Shown here: piece after piece, positions 26,397 through 37,712 of the stretch
Layout of the letters: each line of letters starts with the position of its first letter
Position numbering within the stretch: position 1 is the first letter of the stretch
Assembly (NCBI RefSeq): GCF_044792555.1
Contig: NZ_CP126238.1
Coordinates: 2,542,001 to 2,606,000 of the forward strand
DNA: 64,000 nucleotides
Direction of reading: 5' to 3'
DNA from: Alicycliphilus denitrificans_A
GTDB lineage: Bacteria > Pseudomonadota > Gammaproteobacteria > Burkholderiales > Burkholderiaceae_C
Notes under the pieces: model-generated
Seen by the model: only the letters and a program-made list of their open reading frames with translations
The model's database searches: none
Told to the model about the DNA's origin: nothing
Position numbers and translations under genes: made by a program

Positions 26397-26919
26397 ACGC
26401 TTGCTGCTCATCGTCGAGGACGACGAGGCCTTCACGCGCACGCTCGCGCGCTCCTTCGAGCGCCGCGGCTACCGCGTGCTGCAGGCGGACAGCCTGGCGC
26501 AGGTCCAGCAGCTGCTTGCCGAACACCGTCCCGGCTACGCCGTGGTGGACCTCAAGCTCAAGGGCGAGGCCACGGGCCTGGCCTGCGTGCGCCAGCTGCA
26601 CGCGCACGACGAGGACATGCTCATCGTCGTGCTCACCGGCTATGCGAGCATCGCCACCGCCGTGGAGGCCGTGAAGCTCGGCGCCTGCCACTACCTGGCC
26701 AAGCCCTCCAACACCGACGACATCGAGGCCGCCTTCGGCCTGACCGAGGGCAATGCCGACGTGGAGCTCAGCAACCGCTCCAGCTCCATCAAGACGCTGG
26801 AGTGGGAACGCATCCACGAGGTGCTGGCCGAAACCGGCTTCAACATCTCCGAGGCCGCGCGGCGCTTGGGCATGCACCGGCGCACGCTCACGCGCAAGCT
26901 GGACAAGCGGCGCGTCTAG
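26377..26919 (+). CDS. regA: RegA/PrrA-type response regulator
   Basis: 180 residues. Receiver domain with acidic pocket D15-D16, phospho-acceptor D58 (VVDLKLKGEATG), conserved LTGYAS and the KPSN lysine, then a short linker and a Fis-type helix-turn-helix FNISEAARRLGMHRRTLTRK, close to the RegA/PrrA DNA-binding helix. RegA controls oxidases and other redox genes in alphaproteobacteria. Either ATG 26377 or 26386 overlaps the kinase end. Its location after cyoABCD suggests it regulates this operon. Confidence 0.9.
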   Translation: MTTMDAERLLLIVEDDEAFTRTLARSFERRGYRVLQADSLAQVQQLLAEHRPGYAVVDLKLKGEATGLACVRQLHAHDEDMLIVVLTGYASIATAVEAVKLGACHYLAKPSNTDDIEAAFGLTEGNADVELSNRSSSIKTLEWERIHEVLAETGFNISEAARRLGMHRRTLTRKLDKRRV

Positions 26920-26935
26920 CGCCGACGCTCGACAC

Positions 26936-26991
26936 AAAATAGCCCTGAAACGCTTATACAGCGTACGTCAATAGCTCCTTATTCAGGAGCA
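26936..26991. repeat. Intergenic palindrome, copy 3
   Basis: AAAATAGCCCTGAAACGCTT followed by ACAGCGTACGTCAATAGCTC. ACGC (26950-26953) pairs with GCGT (26961-26964), and GCTCCT (26974-26979) pairs with AGGAGC (26985-26990). It lies between regA and trhP and could end the regA transcript. Confidence 0.55.
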
Positions 26992-27017
26992 AATCGGAAA
27001 AGTACGACAATCCACCC

Positions 27018-28394
27018 ATGACCCTCAAAGCCCCCGAACTGCTGCTGCCCGCCGGCTCGCTCGACAAGATGCGCGCGGCCTACGACTTCGGTGCCGACGC
27101 CGTCTACGCCGGCCAGCCGCGCTATTCCCTGCGCGCGCGCAACAACGAGTTCCGCCTGGAGCAGATCGCCCAGGGCATCGCCGAGGCCCACGCCCGCGGT
27201 AAGAAATTCTTCGTCACCAGCAACCTGATCGCGCACAACGACAAGGTGCGCACCTACCTGCGCGACATCGAGCCCGTCATCGAGTGCAAGCCCGACGCCT
27301 TCATCATGGCCGACCCCGGCCTGATCATGATGGTCAAGGAAAAGTGGCCCGAGACCGAGATCCACCTCTCGGTACAGGCCAACACCACCAACTCGGCGAC
27401 GGTGAAGTTCTGGCAGAAGGCGGGCGTGTCGCGCATCATCCTGTCGCGCGAGCTGAGCCTGGACGAGATCGCCAAGATCCGCCAGGAATGCCCGGACATG
27501 GAGATCGAGGTCTTCGTGCACGGGGCCCTGTGCATCGCCTACTCGGGCCGCTGCCTGCTGAGCGGCTACTTCAACCACCGCGACCCGAACCAGGGCACCT
27601 GCACCAACGCCTGCCGCTGGGAATACAAGACGCACGACGCGGCCGTGGACCCGAACACCGGCGAGGCCCTGGCCACCGGCATGGACAAGGGCTTCAACTT
27701 CGACCAGGCGCGCGAAGAGGCCGACAGCCAGTTCAGCAGCACCTGCGGCGGCGGCCAGCGCCACCCCAAGGCGGACCAGGTCTACCTGATCGAGGAGATC
27801 GGCCGCCCCGGCGAACTGATGCCCATCATGGAGGACGAGCACGGCACCTACATCATGAACAGCCGCGACCTGCGGGCGGTCGAGCATGTGGAGCGGCTGG
27901 CGAAGATCGGCGTCGATTCGCTGAAGATCGAGGGCCGCACCAAGAGCCTGTACTACGTGGCGCGCACGGCCCAGGTCTACCGCCGCGCCATCGACGACGC
28001 CGTGGCGGGCCGCCCCTTCAACCCGCATCTGATCACCGAGCTCGAAGGCCTGGCCAACCGCGGCTACACCGGCGGCCTGCTGGAGCGCCGCCCGGCCAAC
28101 GACTACCAGAACTACGAAACCGGGCACAGCGTGCTGCAGCGCAGCCACTTCGTGGGCGAGGTGCGCGGCTATGCGGACGGCCTGGCCGAGGTGGAGACCA
28201 AGAACCGCTTCGCCGTGGGCGACACGCTGGAAATCATCCACCCCCAGGGCAACCGCCAGGTGCTGCTGGAAAAAATGTTCAACCTGGACGGCGAGCCGGT
28301 GCAGGTGGCCCAGGGCAGCCCGGTGCGCGTGCGCATTCCATTGCAAGGCCCGGTGGAGGGTGCGCTGATCGCACGCTTGCTGCGACCAGACTAA
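27018..28394 (+). CDS. trhP: U32 family protein, tRNA hydroxylation protein TrhP (YegQ)
   Basis: 458 residues. The U32 signature EVFVHGALCIAYSGRCLLS is present, followed by Cys residues in GTCTNACRW and STCGGG that match the iron-sulfur ligands proposed for the family, and IEGRTKSLYYVARTAQVYR. In E. coli YegQ/TrhP makes 5-hydroxyuridine at U34 of several tRNAs using prephenate. The old name peptidase U32 does not describe its role. Length is near the E. coli protein (453). Confidence 0.88.
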   Translation: MTLKAPELLLPAGSLDKMRAAYDFGADAVYAGQPRYSLRARNNEFRLEQIAQGIAEAHARGKKFFVTSNLIAHNDKVRTYLRDIEPVIECKPDAFIMADPGLIMMVKEKWPETEIHLSVQANTTNSATVKFWQKAGVSRIILSRELSLDEIAKIRQECPDMEIEVFVHGALCIAYSGRCLLSGYFNHRDPNQGTCTNACRWEYKTHDAAVDPNTGEALATGMDKGFNFDQAREEADSQFSSTCGGGQRHPKADQVYLIEEIGRPGELMPIMEDEHGTYIMNSRDLRAVEHVERLAKIGVDSLKIEGRTKSLYYVARTAQVYRRAIDDAVAGRPFNPHLITELEGLANRGYTGGLLERRPANDYQNYETGHSVLQRSHFVGEVRGYADGLAEVETKNRFAVGDTLEIIHPQGNRQVLLEKMFNLDGEPVQVAQGSPVRVRIPLQGPVEGALIARLLRPD

Positions 28395-28445
28395 AAACCA
28401 TAGCTTCCGGCGCTTTATCCACGGGCGCTACAGGCTTTTTTGACT
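28395..28445. repeat. Intergenic palindrome, copy 4
   Basis: Starts at the trhP stop: CCATAGCTTCCGGCGCTTTA, then ACGGGCGCTACAGGC and six T. It keeps the family layout ATAGCT, GCGCTT, spacer, GCGCT, T-run but the arms are degraded. Confidence 0.5.
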
Positions 28446-28475
28446 CAAAGGCCCCGCCGGGGCCTTTGGCTATTT
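28446..28475 (+). terminator. Rho-independent terminator after trhP
   Basis: CAAAGGCCCC (28446-28455) and GGGGCCTTTG (28459-28468) form a perfect 10-bp stem with a 3-base loop, followed by GCTATTTTTG. Confidence 0.85.
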
Positions 28476-28499
28476 TTGCTTTGTTTGTTTTGAAATCCC

Positions 28500-29381
28500 A
28501 TGAATCCTGAAGACATCGTCGTCCTGCCCGAACTCAAGGCCTACATCGATCCCCTGACACCCGATGAGCACGATGCGCTGGAGCGCAGCATCCTGGCCGA
28601 GGGTTGCCGCGACGCGCTGGTGCTGTGGGGCAATGTCCTTGTCGATGGCCACAACCGCTTCGGCATCTGCCAGCAGCACGGCCTGCCGTTCCAGACGGTG
28701 CAGAACACGCGCTTTCAGAGCATGGAGGACGTGCACCTGTGGATGATCGACCAGCACCTGGGCCGGCGCAGCGTGTCGGAGTTCCAGCGCGGCGTGCTGG
28801 CGCTGCGCAAGCGCGAGATCATTGCCGAGCGGCGCGCGCAGGCCGCGGCCGCCGTGGTGGCCGCCAAGGCCGAGGCTGCCCAATCGCCTGAAGCAGAGGC
28901 CCCCTGGGAGGGCGACACCGACCCGGTCGTCGCCAAGGCCCTGGCGGGCGTACCCAAGGTGCCCGAGGACGCGCTGGACACGCGCGAGGCCCTGGCCCGC
29001 GCCGCGCGCCTCACCGCCGCGCAGGTGAAGGCGATCGAGGCCATTCACCAGAATGCGGCGCCGGAAGTGGTGGCCGCCGTGAAGTCGGGAGAGCTGTCGC
29101 TGAACGCCGCGGCCGTGGTGGCCACGCTGCCCGTGGACGAACAGAAGACGGCCGCAGCCGGCGGCGCGCAGGAGCTCAAGCAGGCCGCCAAGCGCGCGCG
29201 CGATGCCAAGAAGAAACCCAAGGCCGCCGCCACCGAAGGCGCCGAAACGGACGGCGCAGCGGCGCAGGCCGCACCCGACGCCGCCAGGCTGCAGCAGCGC
29301 GTGACCGAGCTGGAGGCCGAGAACGAGCGCCTGCGCCAGCAGGTCAAGGCGCTGCAGGACCTGTTGGCCGAGACTGCCTGA
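28500..29381 (+). CDS. Orphan ParB-like nuclease-domain protein
   Basis: 293 residues. The N-terminal ~120 residues resemble the ParB/Srx domain, with ILAEGCRDALVLWG and VLVDGHNRFGIC (the ParB VxDGHxRx box). The middle is Ala-rich and helical (KAIEAIHQNAAPEVVAAVKSG), and the C-terminus is a Lys/Ala-rich linker plus a short coiled coil (VTELEAENERLRQQVKALQ). There is no parA beside it. It may be a DNA-binding regulator derived from partition proteins; function is unknown. Confidence 0.7.
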   Translation: MNPEDIVVLPELKAYIDPLTPDEHDALERSILAEGCRDALVLWGNVLVDGHNRFGICQQHGLPFQTVQNTRFQSMEDVHLWMIDQHLGRRSVSEFQRGVLALRKREIIAERRAQAAAAVVAAKAEAAQSPEAEAPWEGDTDPVVAKALAGVPKVPEDALDTREALARAARLTAAQVKAIEAIHQNAAPEVVAAVKSGELSLNAAAVVATLPVDEQKTAAAGGAQELKQAAKRARDAKKKPKAAATEGAETDGAAAQAAPDAARLQQRVTELEAENERLRQQVKALQDLLAETA

Positions 29382-29385
29382 GAAG

Positions 29386-30042
29386 CTACACCCGAGGCTG
29401 CTCCAGCCACACGCCAAAGCGCTCGCCCAGGCGCTGCAGGTCCTCGGGCGTATCCACGTCGGTGGTGCAGCGCTCGTGCTGCAGCGCCACGGCCTGCACC
29501 TGGGCCGGATGCGCGCGGCGCCACTCGCGCACGCCCTGCCCGCCCGCCGCCTGCATCACCGCCTGGCGCAGGGCCGCGCCAAAGACGATGGGGTGGCCCG
29601 GCTGGCCGGCATGCTGGGGCACGACCAGCTCCACGCCGGCGGCGCGTGCCTGCCAGGCGGCCAGCATGGCCTGGACATCGGCCAGCTCCAGCAACGGCTG
29701 GTCGGCCAGCAGCACCAGCAGCGTGCCCGCCTCGGGCGGCAAGGCCGCCAGGCCGCAGCGCAGGGACGAACCCGGCCCCTCGTCGGGCGCGGCATTCACC
29801 GCCCAGCGCAGCGACACCCCGGGCGGCACCCGCGCCTGCGCCAGCACGGCCTGCAGCGCCTGTGCATGGTGGCCCAGCACCACCACGATATGCGCCGCGC
29901 CGGCCTGCGCCAGCAGGCGGATCTGGCGCAGCAGCAAGGGCTCGCCAGCGCGCAGCAGCAGGGATTTGGGCACATGGCCCAGGCGCCGGCCCGCGCCCGC
30001 GGCCATGAGCACGGCGGCCACGCCCTCCGCCTGCTGATCCAT
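29386..30042 (-). CDS. mocA: MocA-type molybdopterin nucleotidyltransferase
   Basis: 218 residues. The N-terminal LMAAGAGRRLGHVPKSLL is the NTP-transferase loop, followed by LLADQPLLE (metal-binding Asp) and QPGHPIVFG. MocA adds CMP to molybdopterin, giving the cytosine dinucleotide used by xanthine oxidase-family enzymes including CoxL. ATG at 30042 shares one base with the preceding xdhC-like stop (TGATG). It is the last gene of the cox-like run; the 3' end meets the convergent parB-like gene five bases away. Confidence 0.85.
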   Translation of the reverse strand: MDQQAEGVAAVLMAAGAGRRLGHVPKSLLLRAGEPLLLRQIRLLAQAGAAHIVVVLGHHAQALQAVLAQARVPPGVSLRWAVNAAPDEGPGSSLRCGLAALPPEAGTLLVLLADQPLLELADVQAMLAAWQARAAGVELVVPQHAGQPGHPIVFGAALRQAVMQAAGGQGVREWRRAHPAQVQAVALQHERCTTDVDTPEDLQRLGERFGVWLEQPRV

Positions 30043-31082
30043 CAAGCCACCTTGCAGGCCGAGCCCGCTGCCGCCAGGCCCTGGCGATCCTTGACATGGG
30101 CCACGTCCATGTCGCGCGGCAGGGGCACGCCGTTCTTCACCGCCAGCACCTCGGCCATCACGCTCACCGCGATCTCGGGCGGCGTCTTGCTGCCGATATA
30201 GATGCCGATCGGCCCGCGCAGGCGCGCCAGGCTCTCCTCGGTCTGGCCCAGGTGCTCGGTCATGCGCTGGCGCCGGGCCTGGTTGTTGCGCCGGCTGCCG
30301 ATGGCGCCGATGTAGAAGGCCGGCGTCTCCAGCGCCTGCAGCAGCGCCAGGTCGTCGAGCTTGGGGTCGTGCGTGAGGGCCACGACGCAGCTGCGCGCAT
30401 CGGGCGCAAAGTCGGCCACGGTATCGTCGGGCATGGTGCTGAGCAGGCGCACGCCGGGCACGGCAAAGCCGCCGCGGTATTCCTCGCGCGGATCGCAGAC
30501 GCTGACGGCAAAGCCGCAGAACTGCGCCATGGTGGCCAGGTATTCGCTCATCTGCCCGGCGCCGATGATGAGCATGCGGTACTCCGGGCCAAAGGTGTTG
30601 GTGAGCCGCTCTGCATCCAGCACCAGGTCGGCCGGGGTCTCGGCGGCCTCAAGCGTGACAAGGCCGTCCGCCAGGCGCACGCTGCGGTGCATCAGACAGC
30701 CGGCATCCAGCGCCTGCACCAGGGCGGCCAGGCTGGCGGCATCGGGGTCGAACTCCAGCAGCAGCTCCAGCGTGCCGCCGCAGGGCAGGCCGAAGCGAAA
30801 GGCCTCCTCGGCCGTCACGCCGTACTTGGCGAACTGCGGCGCGCCGCTGCGCGGCAGGGCATCCTTGGCCGCGGAACGGGCGTAGCGGGCAATCAGGTCG
30901 TCCTCGATGCAGCCGCCCGAAACCGAGCCCATCACCGCCCCGTCTTCGCACAGGGCCATGATGGAACCCACCGGCCGCGGCGACGAACCCCAGGTGCGCA
31001 CCACGGTGGCCAGCAGCGCCTGCCGGCCGGCCTGGCGCCAGTCGCGCAGCGCGCGCAGCACGGTGACGTCGAGGTTTTCCAT
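30042..31082 (-). CDS. XdhC/CoxF-family molybdoenzyme maturation factor
   Basis: 346 residues with an N-terminal XdhC/CoxI domain (VRTWGSSPRPVGSIMAL; SVSGGCIEDD) and a C-terminal Rossmann domain (MLIIGAGQMSEYLATMA; YIGAIGSRRN). XdhC-type proteins bind the molybdenum cofactor, promote its sulfuration and hand it to the apoenzyme. Gap to coxG is two bases, and the stop overlaps mocA. Confidence 0.9.
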   Translation of the reverse strand: MENLDVTVLRALRDWRQAGRQALLATVVRTWGSSPRPVGSIMALCEDGAVMGSVSGGCIEDDLIARYARSAAKDALPRSGAPQFAKYGVTAEEAFRFGLPCGGTLELLLEFDPDAASLAALVQALDAGCLMHRSVRLADGLVTLEAAETPADLVLDAERLTNTFGPEYRMLIIGAGQMSEYLATMAQFCGFAVSVCDPREEYRGGFAVPGVRLLSTMPDDTVADFAPDARSCVVALTHDPKLDDLALLQALETPAFYIGAIGSRRNNQARRQRMTEHLGQTEESLARLRGPIGIYIGSKTPPEIAVSVMAEVLAVKNGVPLPRDMDVAHVKDRQGLAAAGSACKVA

Positions 31083-31084
31083 GG

Positions 31085-31636
31085 CTACATCTCCTCGTCT
31101 GCGGCAGCAGCATCCTTGCTGCCGCCCTTAAGCTTGGACCACATCTTCTTCAGAGCCCCGGGCTTGGCCTCGGGTTCCTCCTCGGCCGGGCCGTAGCGGC
31201 GCTGCATTTCCTCGTCAAAGCGCTTGAAAAAGCTCTCGGCCATGGACTTGGCCACGCCATCGATCAGGCGCTGGCCCACCTGGGCGATCTTGCCGCCCAC
31301 GGTGGCGTGCACCTGGTAGCCCAACTCGCAGCCCTCGCCCTGGGGCGTGAGCGACACCTGGGCGCTGCCCTTGCCAAAGCCGGCCACGCCGCCGTTGCCC
31401 TCGAAGTGCAGCGTGTAGCTGCGCGGCGCATCGACATCGGCCAGTGCGATGGAGCCCTTGAACCTGGCCGCCACCGGGCCGACCTTGATGGCGTTGACCA
31501 GGGCGTAGGCGTTGTCGCCCGTGGCCTCGATGCTGTCGCAGCCGGGGATGCAGAGTTTGAGCACCTCGGGGTCGTTCAGCGCCTCCCAGGCCTGCTGCTG
31601 GGTGATGGCCAATGTGCGCGAGCCTTGCATTTCCAT
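31085..31636 (-). CDS. coxG: CoxG-like SRPBCC protein
   Basis: 183 residues: a SRPBCC/polyketide-cyclase-like domain (QQAWEALNDPEVLKLCIPGC; VGGKIAQVGQRLIDG) followed by an acidic-basic tail (about 150-183). In Oligotropha CoxG tethers CO dehydrogenase to the membrane; homologues are common in form II clusters. It lies between coxE and the xdhC-like gene. Confidence 0.88.
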   Translation of the reverse strand: MEMQGSRTLAITQQQAWEALNDPEVLKLCIPGCDSIEATGDNAYALVNAIKVGPVAARFKGSIALADVDAPRSYTLHFEGNGGVAGFGKGSAQVSLTPQGEGCELGYQVHATVGGKIAQVGQRLIDGVAKSMAESFFKRFDEEMQRRYGPAEEEPEAKPGALKKMWSKLKGGSKDAAAADEEM

Positions 31637-31652
31637 GGTTTGTCTCCTTCAT

Positions 31653-32915
31653 TCACTGCTTCATCAAGTCGGCGATGGCACCGGCCAGCTGCTGCAGCTT
31701 GGTGACGTTGTGCACGGCCAGCATGGCATCGGCCGCGTGGTGGAGCACGGCAGCGCCACGCGCGCTGGGCTGATAGCCGTCAAAGCGCAGCAAGGGGTTG
31801 AGCCACAGCAGGCGCCGGCAGCGGCGTTTGAGCCAGTCGAGTTCGCGCGCCAGGTCTTCGGGCTCGCCCGTGTCCAGCCCGTCGCTGACGATGAGCACCA
31901 ACGTGCGCCGCCCCACCAGGCAGCGCGCATGCTGGCGGCGCAAGCAGGCCAGGCTGTCGCCCAGGCGGGTGCCGCCGGCATAGTCGCGTATGGCCTGGCC
32001 GGCGCGCTGCAGCATGGCGTCGGTGTCGCTTTCCTTGAAGGCCGGGCCCAGGTCAGTGAGGCTGGTGCCGAAGGCGAATACCTGGCGGTGCAGCTGCCGG
32101 GCCTGCCCGTCCAGGCGCACGCGCGCCGTGGCCGCATGCACAAAGGCCAGCAGCAGGCGGGCGTAGCGCTCCATGGAGCCGGACACATCCACCAGCACCA
32201 AGAGCGGCAGCGGCTGGCGCCGCCGCTCTTGGCGCTGCAGGGCCACCAGGTCGCCGCCATGGCGCGCGGCCTGGCGCAGCGTGCGCGCCCAATGGATGCG
32301 CGCTCCCCGGCCGCCGACGCGGGTGCGGCGCGAGGGCACGCTGGGCAGCGGCAGCGCAATATCGCGCACCAGGCGCTCCACCAGCTGGTATTCGCTGGCG
32401 CTGAGCTGGTTGAAGTCGGCCTGCCGCAGGCGCTGCAGGCGGCTGGCGGTCATGGCGGCGTCCAAGTCCACCTGCTGCTCGGGCGCGGCTTCGCGGCCAG
32501 CCTGGGGCCTGGGCGGCTGCAGGGCCTCGCGCACGCGCGGGCGCTGGCGCGGGGGCTCGGCACGGCCCTCGGCGCGCGGCAGCATTTGCGCGAGCAGCTT
32601 GCTGGCAAGCTCGGGGTCGCGGAAAAAGGCCGCGAACAGCTCGCGGAACACCAGGCGGTCCTGCGCGCGGCTGAGCAGCACGGCCTCCAGCGCGGCGGCC
32701 ATGTCGTCCTTGCGCGCCACGCCCACCATCTGCACGGCCTGCTGGGCCAGGGCGATCCGCGCCGCATCCACGGGCACCCCGGCGCGGCGCAGCGCACGAC
32801 AGAAGGCCGCCAGGTTGCCGGCGAGCTTGCCGCTGCGCGCATCGCCCAGCGGGGAGACGCGCTGCGGCGGATGGCCTGGGAGTGGCGCGGGCGGCGTTGC
32901 GAACGGGTCGGGCAT
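31653..32915 (-). CDS. coxE: CoxE-like VWA-domain protein
   Basis: 420 residues. An N-terminal helical region precedes a von Willebrand factor A domain whose metal site D243-VSGS-247 (LVLVDVSGSM) and late IVSDGLDTGEP are intact. With the AAA+ CoxD it forms a MoxR/VWA pair that matures the Mo-Cu active site of CO dehydrogenase; a comparable chaperone role is likely here. It is 11 bases after coxD. Confidence 0.9.
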   Translation of the reverse strand: MPDPFATPPAPLPGHPPQRVSPLGDARSGKLAGNLAAFCRALRRAGVPVDAARIALAQQAVQMVGVARKDDMAAALEAVLLSRAQDRLVFRELFAAFFRDPELASKLLAQMLPRAEGRAEPPRQRPRVREALQPPRPQAGREAAPEQQVDLDAAMTASRLQRLRQADFNQLSASEYQLVERLVRDIALPLPSVPSRRTRVGGRGARIHWARTLRQAARHGGDLVALQRQERRRQPLPLLVLVDVSGSMERYARLLLAFVHAATARVRLDGQARQLHRQVFAFGTSLTDLGPAFKESDTDAMLQRAGQAIRDYAGGTRLGDSLACLRRQHARCLVGRRTLVLIVSDGLDTGEPEDLARELDWLKRRCRRLLWLNPLLRFDGYQPSARGAAVLHHAADAMLAVHNVTKLQQLAGAIADLMKQ

Positions 32916-32926
32916 GGCAAGGCCCG

Positions 32927-33847
32927 TCAGTCACCGGCCTGGCTGGCTTGCAGGGCCTGCTCTGCCAGTGCGCGATCGAGCGCGGCCACGTCGTCACGCT
33001 GCTTGAACAGGATGCCGGCGGTATCGACGACGACCTCGGGGTCCAGCACCACCGTGTCCAGCGCCACCAGCGCGCGCGCCCATTCCACCGTCTCGGCAAT
33101 GCCCGGGGCACGCTGGAAACGCTCGGCATGGGGACTGGCGCGCAGCTGCTGCACAAAGGCCGCCACCTGGTCGGCAAGCTGCACCGGCGCCTGGGGCACG
33201 AGGGCGCGCACTATCGCCAGCTCGCGTTCACGCTCGGGATAGTCCAGCCAGTGGTACAGGCAGCGGCGCTTGACCGCGTCGTTGAGCTCGCGCGTGCGGT
33301 TGCTGGTCAGGATGGTCACCGGCGGCACGGCCGCGCGTATGGTGCCCAGCTCCGGGATGCTGACCTGGTACTCGCCCAGGTATTCGAGCAGAAAGGCCTC
33401 GAAGGGCTCGTCGGCGCGGTCCACCTCGTCGATGAGCAGCAGCGCGCCGGGCTCGGGCGCCTCCAGCGCCTGCAGCAGCGGACGGCGCACCAGGTAGCGC
33501 GGCTGGTAGACCTCCTGCTCCAGGGCGCTGGCGCTGGAGGTACCCTCATGGGCGCGCAGGTGCAACAGCTGGGCGGCGTAGTTCCACTCGTACAAGGCCT
33601 CGCGCTGCTCCATGCCGTCAAAGCACTGCAGGCGCAGCAGCTGGCGGCCCAGGGCCTGCGCCAGGGCCGTGGCGAGTGCCGTCTTGCCCACGCCGGGCTC
33701 GCCCTCCAGCAGCAGCGGGCGCTGCAGCTTCAGCGCCAGGAACACCGCAGTGGCCAGGCGCCGGTCGGCAAAATAGCCCACGGCCTGCAGCGCCGCGGCC
33801 AGTTCGTCGATGGAGTTGCAGGCGCAAGGAGGCGTGGGTGCGTTCAT
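32927..33847 (-). CDS. coxD: CoxD-like MoxR-family AAA+ ATPase
   Basis: 306 residues. Walker A G49-EPGVGKT-56, Walker B LLLIDEVDR (about 136-144), sensor 1 TSNRTRELND. CoxD is an unfoldase-like chaperone for active-site maturation of the Mo hydroxylase. The coxD-coxE pairing is conserved. A copy of the intergenic palindrome separates it from coxM. Confidence 0.92.
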   Translation of the reverse strand: MNAPTPPCACNSIDELAAALQAVGYFADRRLATAVFLALKLQRPLLLEGEPGVGKTALATALAQALGRQLLRLQCFDGMEQREALYEWNYAAQLLHLRAHEGTSSASALEQEVYQPRYLVRRPLLQALEAPEPGALLLIDEVDRADEPFEAFLLEYLGEYQVSIPELGTIRAAVPPVTILTSNRTRELNDAVKRRCLYHWLDYPERERELAIVRALVPQAPVQLADQVAAFVQQLRASPHAERFQRAPGIAETVEWARALVALDTVVLDPEVVVDTAGILFKQRDDVAALDRALAEQALQASQAGD

Positions 33848-33850
33848 GGA

Positions 33851-33907
33851 CTCAATTTTGATAGCTGCCTGCGCTTTTCACACAAGCGCTGCAGCCTGTT
33901 TTTGCCA
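33851..33907. repeat. Intergenic palindrome, copy 5
   Basis: TCAATTTTGATAGCTGCCTG, then GCGCTT (33871-33876), spacer TTCACAC, AAGCGC (33884-33889), then CTGCAGCCTGTTTTTGCC. The clearest arms after copy 9. It sits inside the cox-like operon between coxM and coxD, where it may form a processing or attenuation stem. Confidence 0.7.
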
Positions 33908-33916
33908 TACATTCCA

Positions 33917-34708
33917 TCAAGCCAGCGCCTGGGCCACGGCGCGCTGTGCCATCACGCCCACCAGATGCGCGCGGTAGGCGCTGCTGGCGTGCAGGTCGCC
34001 CGACATCTGCTCCTCGTCGGTGGGCACGCCGGCAAGGGCCGTGGGCGTGAAGCTGGCGTCCAGCGCCTGCTCCATCGCCGCGTGGCGGAACACGCCATTG
34101 CCGCCACCCGTCACCGCCACGCGCGCACCGGCGTCCGTCTGTGCGACGAACACGCCGATCATTGCGAACCGCGAGGCCGGCTGGGCGAACTTGACGTAGG
34201 CGGCCTTTTGAGGGATGGGAAAACGCACGGAGGTGATCAGCTCGCCCTCCTGCAGCGCCGTGGCGAACAGGCCCTGGAAGAAGTCGGCAGCGGCAATCGC
34301 CCGCGCCGTGGTGTGCACGGTGGCGCCCAGCGCCATGAGCGCCGCCGGGTAATCGGCCGCGGGGTCGTTGTTGGCGACCGAGCCGCCAATGGTTCCGCGC
34401 GCGCGCACCTGCTTGTCGCCAATGCCGCCGGCGAGTTGGGCCAGCGCAGGAATGGCGGCGCGCACCTCGGCGCTTTCGGCCACGTCGCAGTGGCGCGTCA
34501 TGGCGCCGATGACCAGCGCGTCGCCGTCACGGCAGATGCCGCGCAGCTCGGGCACCGCCCCCAGGTCCACGATCTGCTCGGGCGCGGCCAGGCGCAGCTT
34601 CATCGAGGCCAGCAGGGTCTGGCCGCCGGCCAGCGGCCTGGCACCGGCCTGGGCGAACTTCAGGGCGTCGGCCAGGGCGGCGGGACGCTCGTAGGTGAAT
34701 GCGTACAT
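33917..34708 (-). CDS. coxM: CoxM-like FAD-binding subunit of a Mo hydroxylase
   Basis: 263 residues. The FAD motifs AGGQTLL (27-33) and TIGGSVANNDP (106-116) are those of the CODH flavoprotein family. It passes electrons from the [2Fe-2S] subunit to FAD and onward to an acceptor. Slightly shorter than Oligotropha CoxM (288). It is 13 bases after coxL. Confidence 0.9.
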   Translation of the reverse strand: MYAFTYERPAALADALKFAQAGARPLAGGQTLLASMKLRLAAPEQIVDLGAVPELRGICRDGDALVIGAMTRHCDVAESAEVRAAIPALAQLAGGIGDKQVRARGTIGGSVANNDPAADYPAALMALGATVHTTARAIAAADFFQGLFATALQEGELITSVRFPIPQKAAYVKFAQPASRFAMIGVFVAQTDAGARVAVTGGGNGVFRHAAMEQALDASFTPTALAGVPTDEEQMSGDLHASSAYRAHLVGVMAQRAVAQALA

Positions 34709-34721
34709 ATGCGGTTCCTCC

Positions 34722-37094
<2,373 letters not shown>

Positions 37095-37127
37095 GGTTGT
37101 GTCTCCTTGTGCTGGTTGCCGGGGCCG

Positions 37128-37595
37128 TCAGGCGGCCATGGTCTTTTGCGCGGCCTGCACCGCGTGGACGATGTTCTGGTAGCCGGTGCAGCGGCAGATG
37201 TTGCCCTCCAGTTGCTCGCGGATCTCGGCCTCGCTGGCCTTGGGGTTGTGCGCCAGCAGGTCCACCGCGCTCATCACCATGCCCGGCGTGCAGAAGCCGC
37301 ACTGCAGGCCGTGGCATTCCTTGAAGGCCGCCTGCATGGGGTGCAGCGTGCCGTCGGCCGCGGCCAGGCCCTCGATGGTGGTGATGTCCGCCCCCTGCAT
37401 CTGCAGCGCCAGCAGATTGCAGGCCTTGATGGCGCGGCCGTCGGCGATCACCGTACAGGCGCCGCACTGCGCGGTGTCGCAGCCCAGGTGCGTGCCGGTC
37501 AGGCGCAGGTGCTCGCGCAGGAACTGCACCAGCAGGGTGTTGGGCGGCACGTCGGCCGTAACGGCACGGCCATTGACCTTGAGTTGGATTTGCAT
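37128..37595 (-). CDS. coxS: CoxS-like [2Fe-2S] subunit of a Mo hydroxylase
   Basis: 155 residues. Two [2Fe-2S] clusters are readable: Cys39, 44, 47, 59 (plant type) and Cys99, 102, 134, 136 (LQCGFCTPGM and GNICRCTGYQ). I start at the ATG at 37595, preceded by AGGAGA, which gives MQIQLKVNGR; the longer open frame reaches into the upstream hairpin. First gene of the SLM-D-E-G run. Confidence 0.93.
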   Translation of the reverse strand: MQIQLKVNGRAVTADVPPNTLLVQFLREHLRLTGTHLGCDTAQCGACTVIADGRAIKACNLLALQMQGADITTIEGLAAADGTLHPMQAAFKECHGLQCGFCTPGMVMSAVDLLAHNPKASEAEIREQLEGNICRCTGYQNIVHAVQAAQKTMAA

Positions 37596-37712
37596 CGCGG
37601 GCGTCTCCTGCTTGTGGTGGTGAAAATGGTGGGGCTGCGAAGCCTCCCATTCTTGAAACCTGTCGCCGCCACGCACATGGGTGAAACCCTTGGAGCCATC
37701 CGCCAAAATGCC

